Of a DNA stretch of 17,009 bases, positions 1 to 6,098 are shown piece after piece. Below the pieces are notes generated by a model. That model was given only the letters and a program-made list of their open reading frames with translations, had not been told where the DNA came from and did no database searches. The DNA comes from an uncultured Eubacteriales bacterium (lineage in GTDB: Bacteria; Bacillota; Clostridia; Oscillospirales; Oscillospiraceae). The stretch covers positions 1 to 17,009 of the forward strand of contig CABRZL010000039.1 of assembly GCA_902475435.1 (NCBI GenBank), read 5' to 3'. The translations under genes were made by a program, and so were the position numbers. Numbering within the stretch: the first letter of the stretch is position 1; each line of letters begins with the position of its first letter.

Positions 1-31
1 TGAGCATTTTTGAATTGGTTTGTCGGGCCTG

Positions 32-436
32 TTATCTCTTGGAGAACTGAGGCGCGCGACGGGCAGCCTTGAGGCCGTATTTCTTTCTTTCTTTCATTCT
101 GGGGTCTCGAGTCAGGAGACCGGCAGATTTCAGAATAGCGCGGAACTCAGGATCTACCTGAAGCAGAGCACGGGCAATGCCGTGACGTATGGCACCAGCT
201 TGGCCGGAAACGCCGCCGCCGGTAACGGTGCAGATAATGTCTACCGTACCCAAGGTTTTGGTGACAACCAGGGGCTGACGGACAATCAGCTTGAGGGTAT
301 CAAGGCCAAAGTAATCATCGATGTCACGGCCGTTGATGGTGATGGAACCGGTGCCGCCCTGGTACAGGCGCACACGGGCAACGGAGGACTTACGTCTGCC
401 GGTGCCGTACTGATACTGTCTTTTGCTCTCGTACAT
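32..436 (-). CDS. rpsI: 30S ribosomal protein S9
   Basis: Small-subunit ribosomal protein whose C-terminal tail reaches the P-site tRNA on the 30S head. The 134-residue protein opens with the YQYGTGRRKSSVARV block and ends with the basic DPRMKERKKYGLKAARR segment and a terminal SKR, all typical of bacterial S9, and its length is normal (about 130). The start at 436 is preceded by GGGAGGTAA, and only 16 bases separate it from the end of rplM, so the two are cotranscribed in the usual L13-S9 order. No terminator is visible in the 31 bases between its stop and the window edge, so transcription may continue outside. Confidence 0.98.
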   Translation of the reverse strand: MYESKRQYQYGTGRRKSSVARVRLYQGGTGSITINGRDIDDYFGLDTLKLIVRQPLVVTKTLGTVDIICTVTGGGVSGQAGAIRHGIARALLQVDPEFRAILKSAGLLTRDPRMKERKKYGLKAARRAPQFSKR

Positions 437-452
437 TAGTCGTTACCTCCCA

Positions 453-884
453 TTAAATCGCAGTCCAAGGCTCAGGCTTCTGAGCGGCATTTTTGTGCTC
501 AGCGCCGGCATAGATTTTCAGACGAGTCATGGCAGCTCTGCCAATGGAATTCTTGGGAAGCATACCCTTTACAGCCAGCTCCATAGCAAATTCCGGCTTT
601 TCAGCCATCAACGTGGAATATTTTACTTCTTTGAGATTGCCGATCCAGCCGGTGTGGTGCTGGTACATTTTTTTCTCCAGCTTCTTGCCTGTAAGCACCG
701 CCTTCGCAGCGTTGATGACAATGACGAAGTCGCCACAGTCTACATTGGGAGTAAAGCTGGGCTTGTGTTTGCCGCGGAGCAAAGAAGCGACCTGCGTAGC
801 GACACGGCCCAAGGGCTTGCCGGCAGCATCGATCACATACCATTTGCGCTCGACGGTCTCCTTTTTTGCCAAAGTAGTGGACAT
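453..884 (-). CDS. rplM: 50S ribosomal protein L13
   Basis: Early-assembly large-subunit ribosomal protein. The 143-residue product has the ERKWYVIDAAGKPLGRVAT opening, the VINAAKAVLTGKK segment, YQHHTGWIGNLKE, and the KGMLPKNSIGR motif near the C-terminus, and matches the normal L13 length. The frame is open 114 bases further upstream, but the start at 884 is chosen because GGAGGAG lies just upstream at normal spacing, the known family N-terminus begins here, and the upstream part overlaps the promoter. It is the first gene of the rplM-rpsI operon. Expression is probably autoregulated through the leader, as known for this operon in other bacteria, but no regulator site is proven here. Confidence 0.98.
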   Translation of the reverse strand: MSTTLAKKETVERKWYVIDAAGKPLGRVATQVASLLRGKHKPSFTPNVDCGDFVIVINAAKAVLTGKKLEKKMYQHHTGWIGNLKEVKYSTLMAEKPEFAMELAVKGMLPKNSIGRAAMTRLKIYAGAEHKNAAQKPEPWTAI

Positions 885-931
885 AGTTGTCTCCTCCAGT
901 ATAAAAAATAAACTTTTGACATTCGTTGTGT

Positions 932-963
932 GTATGCTACAATAACCGTATCTTTGAGCATGC
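932..963 (-). promoter_or_regulatory. Candidate rplM leader hairpin
   Basis: Immediately downstream of the predicted rplM transcription start the RNA can form GCATGCT (963-957) paired to AGCATAC (938-932), with one mismatch and an 18-base loop. Firmicute L13-S9 operons are known to carry an L13 leader RNA, so this may be that element. I cannot confirm the consensus from memory, so this is a weak structural call. Confidence 0.3.
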
Positions 964-969
964 TCCGCT

Positions 970-998
970 ATTCTAGCATCCAAAATTTCGGATGTCAA
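970..998 (-). promoter_or_regulatory. Sigma-A promoter of rplM-rpsI
   Basis: On the minus strand a perfect TTGACA (998-993) and TAGAAT (975-970) are separated by 17 bases. The predicted transcription start near 963 gives a leader of about 80 bases before rplM. Confidence 0.85.
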
Positions 999-1015
999 CA
1001 GGAAAAAGAAGTTTT

Positions 1016-1045
1016 TTGATAGAATTGCGGAAAAACTTTTAAAAT
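1016..1045 (+). promoter_or_regulatory. Candidate promoter of ttcA-like gene
   Basis: TTGATA (1016-1021) and TAAAAT (1040-1045) are separated by 18 bases, about 65 bases ahead of the TtcA-family gene and divergent from the rplM promoter. A second TAAAAT lies at 1049-1054, so the exact -10 is uncertain in this A/T-rich stretch. Confidence 0.45.
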
Positions 1046-1109
1046 CTTTAAAATACTCTTGTTTTCTCTTTGTTTCTAATGTACAAATTTATGTTTGGAG
1101 GCAGGATAG

Positions 1110-1847
1110 ATGCAGAAGCTGGTAGGGCTGGTACGCCGGTGTGTGGAAGACTATCAGATGATAGAGCCTGGAGACAGAATTGCTGTAGGAATTTCAGGTG
1201 GAAAAGATTCTTTGGTGCTGCTTCGGCTGTTGGCGGAACTGAGAAATTACTATCCCAAACCGTTTGAATTGGAGGCCGTTACAATAGATTTGGGGTTTCC
1301 TGATATGGATTTTACGGGTGTCTCTGAGTATTGCGAAGCGCTGGGAGTTCCTTACACTGTGGTGCCGACACAGATCAAAGCTGTGGTGTTCGATGTAAGG
1401 AAAGAAAAAAATCCGTGCTCCATGTGCGCAAAAATGCGGCGTGGCGCTCTGAACGAGGCTATTCGCCAACGGAATATTCACAAGATTGCCCTGGGCCATC
1501 ACCATGATGATGCAGTGGAAACCTTTCTGATGAACCTGATCTATGAGGCGAGGATTGGTTGTTTTCAACCGGTGACCTATTTGGATCGAACTGGTGTGAC
1601 GCAGATTCGGCCGATGCTGTATCTTCCAGAGCAGACCATTTTGCATTTTGCACAGAGAGAACAAATCCCCGTGGTAGAAAACACCTGTCCTGCAGATAAG
1701 ACCTCCAAACGTCAGGAGATTAAACGTCTGATTTATGATATGGTGGAAAAATATCCGGAGCTGAAAGCCAACGTATTTGGTGCCATGCAGCGTTATCCGT
1801 TGGAAAATTGGGATGTGACGCCCAGAGATAAATTTCGTAAAGAGTAA
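1110..1847 (+). CDS. ttcA: TtcA-family tRNA 2-thiocytidine biosynthesis protein
   Basis: Predicted cytoplasmic ATP-dependent tRNA thiolase of the PP-loop family; E. coli TtcA makes 2-thiocytidine at position 32 using a [4Fe-4S] cluster. The 245-residue protein has the PP-loop SGGKDS at residues 29-34, a CSMC motif (Cys103, Cys106) and a later Cys193 in NTCPADK. These correspond to the three cluster-binding cysteines described for TtcA. The GHHHDDAVET segment (about 129-138) is the family's second conserved block. It lacks the longer N-terminal part of the E. coli enzyme, as is common for clostridial members. The ATG at 1110 has GGAGG eight bases upstream. It appears monocistronic, with its own promoter and terminator. 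The exact tRNA target in this organism is inferred from the family. Confidence 0.85.
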   Translation: MQKLVGLVRRCVEDYQMIEPGDRIAVGISGGKDSLVLLRLLAELRNYYPKPFELEAVTIDLGFPDMDFTGVSEYCEALGVPYTVVPTQIKAVVFDVRKEKNPCSMCAKMRRGALNEAIRQRNIHKIALGHHHDDAVETFLMNLIYEARIGCFQPVTYLDRTGVTQIRPMLYLPEQTILHFAQREQIPVVENTCPADKTSKRQEIKRLIYDMVEKYPELKANVFGAMQRYPLENWDVTPRDKFRKE

Positions 1848-1886
1848 ACAAATCGCCGGAGCCAATTAAGCTCCGGCGATTTGTTT
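1846..1886. terminator. Bidirectional terminator between convergent genes
   Basis: A perfect 17-bp inverted repeat (1846-1862 with 1870-1886, 7-base loop) has a GCCGGAGC core flanked by A runs on one side and T runs on the other. It can therefore end transcription of both the TtcA-family gene (plus) and the esterase gene (minus). The stem overlaps the stop codons of both genes. Confidence 0.9.
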
Positions 1887-3372
1887 AGTTGGCGTTTCTG
1901 GATATAGATTCGATCCAGTCAGCCATACCGGCTGGATCGTCGTCAGCACAGTGGCCGCCGTCCCAAACCAGACGAGCGTTTACCTCTTTTCCAAGGATAC
2001 GGAGGCTGTCTGCCATGTTTGTGATGATGGGAAGCGATGTGTGATTGTCACAAGCTCCATGACGAATCCACCAATGGGGCGCAATGCCGGGATTCTTTGC
2101 GTGAATGAAGTACATTGGATTCATGAGATTCAACAGATCCAGTACCTCCGGTTCTACCTGGGCATTGGGATCACCCGTAGTGTGGCGTATACTGAATTCA
2201 GTAAAATGCCGGGCGTTAACCGTTTCACTGCCAAACTCAATGGGTTCGGCCATACTCATCTCAAAGTCGTCAAAAGCGGGGAGACCCTTCATTCTTCCGC
2301 AGTGTGCAGTGAAATCCTGGAAGGAGAAAGAAGCTGTTTTGCCATCCCAAGTGAGCCAGGGATTCTTTTCTACATAGGCTTTGACCTCGTCCGGAGAGAG
2401 TGCGGACAGATATCGGTTGGCCGATGGAATCAGATAATATTGCAGTAGATAGTTCTCCATGGTATCTGCAGTAATAGGACCAAAACCGTCCCGGCTGAGC
2501 TCTAAACTGTTTTGATAGGCTTTGTATGCCTGTATAAGCTGGGCAGAAAGAGATTGGTCCACCAAATCGCCCACACCTGTAAATGGATTGGACTGAGGCA
2601 GATTCCCATATTCCCATTCGTAGCAGGCATCGGCATGCTCCAGATTGGTGATAGCGGAAAAGTTGCAGCTGCCCAAAATGTCATCCCGTTCTGCAGCTGC
2701 ACCAATGGCATTGAGATAGGGTTCATACAGAGGACTGTTGCCGGACGCACCCAATAAAGCGCTCAGCGCACCGCCTGCACTGCCGCCGGTAGATACAATC
2801 CAATCGGGGTTTCCAGGCATAATTCCTTTGTTATGGCGAAGATACCGAACTGCCGCTTTAAGATCTACAATTGCGGCAGGCGCTTTTCCGTAATACCGTC
2901 CGTCCGGGAATTGATTGTCACGTCCGCGACAACCTGCTTCTACAATAACAAAGCCCTTTTGCAAACAAAGGTCTTTGCTCTCAGCGCCAGGCATGCCGGG
3001 CATGGCGATGGGACCAGGGCCGCCGGGGCCTTCTGGCAGAGGACCGCCAGGCATAGGACCAGGACCACCAGGCATGGGACCAGGGCCACCTGGCATAGGG
3101 CCTGGTCCGTCAGATTTGCTTTCACCTTTGTTTCTGCAGGACATATAGCCGCCCACGCCGATGATGAATAAAATTGGAGAACGGCTGGAATCCACCGGAA
3201 TGCCATCAATAGAGACCGGAACGGTTACGTTGAGGCTCTGAAAGTCATCGTCTATTGGTGCTGCCACATAACAAAGGTGTTTATAGTGATGCAGCATGAT
3301 TTCTTTGCCGTCTATCGTTCTGGTTTCCGTAGTGTAGCGCTCTACGGGAAACAGCAGGGGATCCTGATTCAT
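1885..3372 (-). CDS. Tannase-like (subtype B) alpha/beta-hydrolase with Pro-Gly repeat loop
   Basis: A 495-residue intracellular serine esterase with no signal peptide. It follows the layout of Lactobacillus plantarum tannase, as I recall that sequence: CRGRD and GKAPAAIVDLKAAVRYLRHNKG blocks, the nucleophile elbow GGSAGG with Ser198, GASGNSPLYEPYL, NLEHADACYEWEYG, then WWIRHGACDNHTS with Asp442 and DGGHCADDD with His474 as the likely triad. Lys362 and Glu376 sit 14 residues apart, like the galloyl-binding Lys343 and Glu357 of that enzyme, but the third contact, Asp421, aligns with His444. The true substrate may therefore be another aromatic or acyl ester. The loop after GGYMSCRNKG (about 89-129) is expanded by a Pro/Gly/Met repeat. 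AGGAGG lies eight bases before the ATG at 3372. The gene is divergent from a GntR regulator, which may control it. Confidence 0.82.
   Translation of the reverse strand: MNQDPLLFPVERYTTETRTIDGKEIMLHHYKHLCYVAAPIDDDFQSLNVTVPVSIDGIPVDSSRSPILFIIGVGGYMSCRNKGESKSDGPGPMPGGPGPMPGGPGPMPGGPLPEGPGGPGPIAMPGMPGAESKDLCLQKGFVIVEAGCRGRDNQFPDGRYYGKAPAAIVDLKAAVRYLRHNKGIMPGNPDWIVSTGGSAGGALSALLGASGNSPLYEPYLNAIGAAAERDDILGSCNFSAITNLEHADACYEWEYGNLPQSNPFTGVGDLVDQSLSAQLIQAYKAYQNSLELSRDGFGPITADTMENYLLQYYLIPSANRYLSALSPDEVKAYVEKNPWLTWDGKTASFSFQDFTAHCGRMKGLPAFDDFEMSMAEPIEFGSETVNARHFTEFSIRHTTGDPNAQVEPEVLDLLNLMNPMYFIHAKNPGIAPHWWIRHGACDNHTSLPIITNMADSLRILGKEVNARLVWDGGHCADDDPAGMADWIESISRNAN
3043..3105 (-). repeat. Three tandem 21-bp repeats inside the esterase gene
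   Basis: Three back-to-back 21-bp units (3085-3105, 3064-3084, 3043-3063 in coding order) each encode PGPMPGG, residues 90-110. They differ at a few positions, and a degenerate tail (PLPEGPGG, PGPIAMPGMPG) continues to about 2986. The unit length keeps the reading frame, so copy number could vary without breaking the protein. Confidence 0.9.
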
Positions 3373-3408
3373 ATTGAGTTCCTCCTTTGAATGAAAACTG
3401 TTTCTTTC

Positions 3409-3437
3409 ATTGTATCAGGGAACTGGGGCGAGTTCAA
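3409..3437 (-). promoter_or_regulatory. Sigma-A promoter of the esterase gene
   Basis: On the minus strand TTGAAC (3437-3432) and TACAAT (3414-3409) are separated by 17 bases, about 40 bases ahead of the esterase start. Confidence 0.75.
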
Positions 3438-3458
3438 TTCGAAATCATTCAAAATTGA
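3434..3458. promoter_or_regulatory. Inverted repeat overlapping esterase -35, possible operator
   Basis: TCAATT (3434-3439) is mirrored by AATTGA (3453-3458) with 13 bases between. The repeat overlaps the esterase -35 box and lies between the two divergent promoters, so it is a candidate binding site for the adjacent GntR protein. The half-sites are short and A/T-rich, so this is tentative. Confidence 0.35.
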
Positions 3459-3478
3459 TTCCCAACTGGAATAGGGGA

Positions 3479-3506
3479 TTGACAAAATCGACAAGCTGTG
3501 TATGCT
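3479..3506 (+). promoter_or_regulatory. Promoter of the gntR gene
   Basis: TTGACA (3479-3484) and TATGCT (3501-3506) are 16 bases apart. The predicted start near 3513 leaves only a short leader with GAGGTG (3524-3529) before the ATG at 3535. Confidence 0.65.
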
Positions 3507-3534
3507 GTATATGTATAGTAAATGAGGTGATTCC

Positions 3535-4050
3535 ATGGAACTATTTGTGGATTACCATAGCGGGGTTCCGATCTACCAACAAATCCGGCAACAAATTCAA
3601 AGCCAGATTTTATTCGGTTCTCTGGAAACTGATACGCCGCTTCCGTCGATCCGGAACCTGGCTAAGGATTTGCGGATCAGCGTCATCACGACGAAGCGGG
3701 CCTATAAAGAGCTGGAAAACGATGGGCTGATTTACTCCGTGCCTGGAAAGGGAAACTTTGTGGCCCGGCAAAATTGGGAGAAGCTGCGAGAGCAGCATCA
3801 GCGGGAGATAGAGGAACGTATGCGGCAGCTTCTGTCGCAGGCTCGCAGTGTTGGTATGACAAAACGAGAGGTTCAAGAGATTTTGGAACAGCTTTGGGAG
3901 GAACAGCGTAAGCAGCAGTTATGCTGCCAATCTTGCTGCGGTTTGGTACGGAAAAGGGAAGAATTATGTATATTCTCTGCCTCTGCGCATTTTGTACTAC
4001 TGAAATTGCTGTGCCGATGCCAACGATTACTGTTGGGCAGTCGTGGATGA
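3535..4050 (+). CDS. GntR family (YtrA subfamily) transcriptional regulator, extended C-terminus
   Basis: A DNA-binding repressor of the short YtrA type. Residues 1-77 form the winged helix-turn-helix: GVPIYQQIRQQIQSQI, then LPSIRNLAKDLRISVITTKRAYKELE, then the wing GLIYSVPGKGNFVA. A helical dimerisation tail (about 81-124) follows. YtrA proteins normally end near 120-130 residues, but here the frame runs on to 171 with an unusual Cys/Leu-rich tail (CCQSCC at 130-135, LLCRCQRLLL near 158-167). A one-base shift near 3900 would end the protein at the TAA at 3909-3911, about 125 residues, so the tail may result from an indel. YtrA genes usually precede ABC transporter genes, but none is present here. 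The divergent esterase is a plausible target. GAGGTG precedes the start. Confidence 0.88.
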   Translation: MELFVDYHSGVPIYQQIRQQIQSQILFGSLETDTPLPSIRNLAKDLRISVITTKRAYKELENDGLIYSVPGKGNFVARQNWEKLREQHQREIEERMRQLLSQARSVGMTKREVQEILEQLWEEQRKQQLCCQSCCGLVRKREELCIFSASAHFVLLKLLCRCQRLLLGSRG

Positions 4051-4139
4051 TACTGGGGACTGTAGCTGCGGCATGTGCCGTTTTGTGGTGGATTTCCTAT
4101 CAGATTGCAGTAGCACTGTATCAAAAGTGTATTTTGTGA
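3966..4139 (+). CDS. Possible small membrane protein overlapping the gntR end
   Basis: A 57-residue frame in a different phase from gntR, overlapping its last 85 bases. The ATG at 3966 follows a GGGAAG-type site (about 3956-3961). Residues about 24-51 (GQSWMILGTVAAACAVLWW onward) would form one membrane helix, with a short tail ending QKCIL. No family is recognised. If gntR originally ended near 3911, this would be a separate downstream gene in the same operon, otherwise it could be a chance frame. Expression evidence is lacking, so confidence is low. Confidence 0.3.
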   Translation: MYILCLCAFCTTEIAVPMPTITVGQSWMILGTVAAACAVLWWISYQIAVALYQKCIL

Positions 4140-4140
4140 T

Positions 4141-4181
4141 ATGAAAAAGAAAGGGGGTCTGGACACTCGTTCCAAACCCCC
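4141..4181 (-). terminator. Terminator of ackA
   Basis: Just after the ackA stop, an 11-position stem (4153-4163 with 4171-4181, one mismatch) built on GGGGGT/ACCCCC is followed on the minus strand by TTTCTTTTTC. It may also stop plus-strand transcripts from the gntR side, though the T tract there is poorer. Confidence 0.85.
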
Positions 4182-4192
4182 TTCTTCAAAAA

Positions 4193-5392
4193 TCAGCCGA
4201 CCAATTCGGCAGTATCTTTGGCAATCATCAGTTCTTCGTTGGTGGGAATTACCAAGACTTTGACTTTGGCGTTGTCAGGAGAAACAATGCGTTCCTCTCC
4301 GCGGATGTTATTCTTTTCAGGATCAATCTCGATGCCCATGAACTGGAGCCCGTCTACAAAATGCAGACGCATATCGGCAGAATTCTCACCGACGCCGGCG
4401 GTAAAGATCACAGCGTCTACACCGCCCATGGCAGCAGCATATTCTGCAATCATCTTGCGGACGCTGTACTCAAAGACCTCGATGGCGAGTGCAGCACGCG
4501 TATTGCCTTCTGCGGCGGCGTTGTCAAGATCCCGGAAATCCGAGGATACGCCGGAGATGCCCAGCACGCCGGACTTTTTGTTCAGGGTTGTCATCATGTC
4601 CGCCATGGACATATCGTATTTTTTCATGATATATTCCATAATGCCGGCATCCATATCGCCGGAGCGGGTTCCCATAGGAAGACCGGCCAAAGGTGTCAGG
4701 CCCATGGAAGTATCGACGCTCTTACCGCCGTCTACCGCAGTGATAGATGATCCGTTGCCGAGATGGCAGGATACGATCTTCAGCGATTCAATGGGTTTGC
4801 CCAAAATCTCTGCACAGCGCTGAGATACATAGCGGTGGGAAGTGCCATGGAAACCATAGCGACGCATTTTATCGTTTTCGTAATATTCATAGGGGATGGC
4901 ATAGGTGTACGCCTTAGCAGGCATGGTCTGATGGAATGCGGTATCAAATACAGCAACCATAGGCACGCCGGGCATCTTCTCCTGGCAGGCTTTGATGCCG
5001 ATAATGTTGGCGGGATTGTGAAGCGGAGCCAGAGGATTGCACGCCTCAATTGCGGCCATGACTTCGTCTGTGATAACCACGGAAGAGGCAAACTTTTCAC
5101 CGCCGTGTACTACGCGATGCCCTACTGCGTCGATCTCTTTCATGGAAGCGATGACGCCGTTTGCGGGATCTACCAGAGCATTGAGCACAGCCTCGATGGC
5201 CTCGGCATGTGTCGGCATGGCGACATCCACAGCGTCAAGTGTCTTCTTACCTTCTACCTGAGGCTTATAGGTGAATTTTCCGTCAATGCCGATGCGTTCG
5301 CAAAGGCCTTTGGCCAGCAGATCACCGGTGGCGGGATTGAGCAGCTGATACTTCAGGGAAGAGCTGCCTGCATTGATCACTAATACGTTCAT
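4193..5392 (-). CDS. ackA: Acetate kinase
   Basis: Interconverts acetate plus ATP with acetyl phosphate plus ADP; in fermenting clostridia it mainly makes ATP while releasing acetate. The 399-residue protein is full length. It shows NAGSSSLKYQL (residues 7-17), the VGHRVVHGG motif with Arg93, FDTAFHQTMP with Asp150, FHGTSH with His182, SCHLGNGSS (208-216), GLPMGTRSGDMD with Arg243, TAGVGENS, and a C-terminal TNEEL with Glu386. These match the substrate and nucleotide-binding residues of the ASKHA-fold family. The frame is open further upstream, but the start at 5392 has an AGGAG site and gives the conserved N-terminus. The usual partner pta is not next to it. It has its own promoter and leader, while the upstream 124-residue gene may also read into it. 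Confidence 0.98.
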   Translation of the reverse strand: MNVLVINAGSSSLKYQLLNPATGDLLAKGLCERIGIDGKFTYKPQVEGKKTLDAVDVAMPTHAEAIEAVLNALVDPANGVIASMKEIDAVGHRVVHGGEKFASSVVITDEVMAAIEACNPLAPLHNPANIIGIKACQEKMPGVPMVAVFDTAFHQTMPAKAYTYAIPYEYYENDKMRRYGFHGTSHRYVSQRCAEILGKPIESLKIVSCHLGNGSSITAVDGGKSVDTSMGLTPLAGLPMGTRSGDMDAGIMEYIMKKYDMSMADMMTTLNKKSGVLGISGVSSDFRDLDNAAAEGNTRAALAIEVFEYSVRKMIAEYAAAMGGVDAVIFTAGVGENSADMRLHFVDGLQFMGIEIDPEKNNIRGEERIVSPDNAKVKVLVIPTNEELMIAKDTAELVG

Positions 5393-5409
5393 ACTGTCAT
5401 CTCCTAAAA

Positions 5410-5458
5410 GTATTTCATGGAAATACGCTGCTCGGAACCGATCAGGCAGAAGAGCAGC
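5410..5458 (-). promoter_or_regulatory. Two hairpins in the ackA leader
   Basis: The roughly 70-base ackA leader can form GCTGCTC/GAGCAGC (5458-5452 with 5433-5427), then directly a perfect 7-bp hairpin GTATTTC/GAAATAC with a 3-base loop (5426-5410). The second ends about five bases before the AGGAG site. Such placement could affect ribosome access or mRNA stability. No known riboswitch class is recognised. Confidence 0.5.
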
Positions 5459-5468
5459 ATCTTTCCTT

Positions 5469-5497
5469 ATTTTAGCGCAAAAAGTTCTTTTTTTCAA
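5469..5497 (-). promoter_or_regulatory. Sigma-A promoter of ackA
   Basis: On the minus strand TTGAAA (5497-5492) and TAAAAT (5474-5469) are separated by exactly 17 bases, placing the start of transcription near 5462. Confidence 0.75.
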
Positions 5498-5511
5498 TAG
5501 TATTTCTTGCG

Positions 5512-5886
5512 TTACTCACAGAAAGGCCAAAGATATGTGCAGGAACATTGTTGGGGAGCATTCCGGCGATAAGTTACTCGGATTTTTTGTGGATAATGGC
5601 GGTGCAGAATCCGGCGGGCTTCAGAGGCAGAGACGGCATCCTCCAGAGCAAGCTCAAAATCGGTTTTTGTGATGCTGGTTCCGTCTGAAAGCTGCAATGT
5701 AAATTTTGGATAGTGTTTTCCGGAGATTTCGATGGATTCCAACAGCTGGCCTTCTGTGCTGGGGAGTACACAGGAACGGATGACATAAAACAGGAACTGA
5801 AATGGAAGGATGGTGGCATTGAATGCAGCGCGTACCCAGCGTTTTGGATGAGACAGCCGCTCGTAATCTCCAGTCATAAAACGCAT
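5512..5886 (-). CDS. Hypothetical protein, 124 residues
   Basis: I do not recognise a family. The N-terminus is basic (YERLSHPKRWVRAAFN) and is followed by a hydrophobic stretch at about residues 22-41 that could be a membrane or amphipathic helix. A soluble part follows with IEISGKHYPKFTLQLSDGTSITKTDFELALEDAVSASEARRILHRHY, which reads like a mixed beta/alpha domain. The end is Cys-rich (CSCTYLWPFC). AAGGGGG lies seven bases before the ATG at 5886. An alternative in-frame ATG lies at 5877. It ends 15 bases before the ackA -35 box, so it could be cotranscribed with ackA. No convincing promoter was found upstream; a TATAAT at 5973-5968 (minus) lacks a good -35. Confidence 0.6.
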   Translation of the reverse strand: MRFMTGDYERLSHPKRWVRAAFNATILPFQFLFYVIRSCVLPSTEGQLLESIEISGKHYPKFTLQLSDGTSITKTDFELALEDAVSASEARRILHRHYPQKIRVTYRRNAPQQCSCTYLWPFCE

Positions 5887-6019
5887 AACAAAGCCCCCTT
5901 TTCTTTAAAAGATAGGAGAGAAACATAGGGAATACAAGACTTTATGATGTAAAATGTGAGTCAAATGATTATAGAGCACGAATATTTCCAGATGGCTTTG
6001 GGATATGAAAAACGGATAT

Positions 6020-6048
6020 TTTACAGAATCCATATTTTATGCTATATT
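6020..6048 (+). promoter_or_regulatory. Promoter of tmcAL
   Basis: TTTACA (6020-6025) and TATATT (6043-6048) are separated by 17 bases, about 50 bases before the ATG at 6099. Confidence 0.65.
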
Positions 6049-6098
6049 TAATAAACTACTGAGGATTCAAAACGTATGCGAATCGGAGGGATTATTTC

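Noticed and set aside
20..439. A 139-residue plus-strand frame opposite rpsI
   Set aside because: It is the antisense of a certain ribosomal gene and has no family features or ribosome binding site.
885..998. Upstream extension of rplM to 998
   Set aside because: It would overlap the -10 and -35 boxes, and L13 proteins do not have such an N-terminal extension.
1194..1865. A 223-residue minus-strand frame opposite the TtcA-family gene
   Set aside because: No recognisable domain, no SD, and the opposite strand carries the PP-loop and cluster cysteines.
1846..1886. Perfect 17-bp inverted repeat as a possible attachment or transposon end
   Set aside because: It has the layout of a bidirectional intrinsic terminator between convergent genes, and no transposase or integrase is nearby.
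3043..3105. Short regular repeats that might suggest a CRISPR-like array
   Set aside because: The 21-bp units are directly adjacent without spacers and lie in frame inside a coding region.
2915..3148. A plus-strand frame rich in Gly-Pro-Gly, resembling a collagen-like protein
   Set aside because: It is the complement of the Pro-Gly repeat in the esterase gene; the minus-strand frame has the catalytic motifs, RBS and promoter.
4218..5383. Long plus-strand frames across the ackA region
   Set aside because: They mirror the codon pattern of ackA, which is complete and certain on the minus strand.
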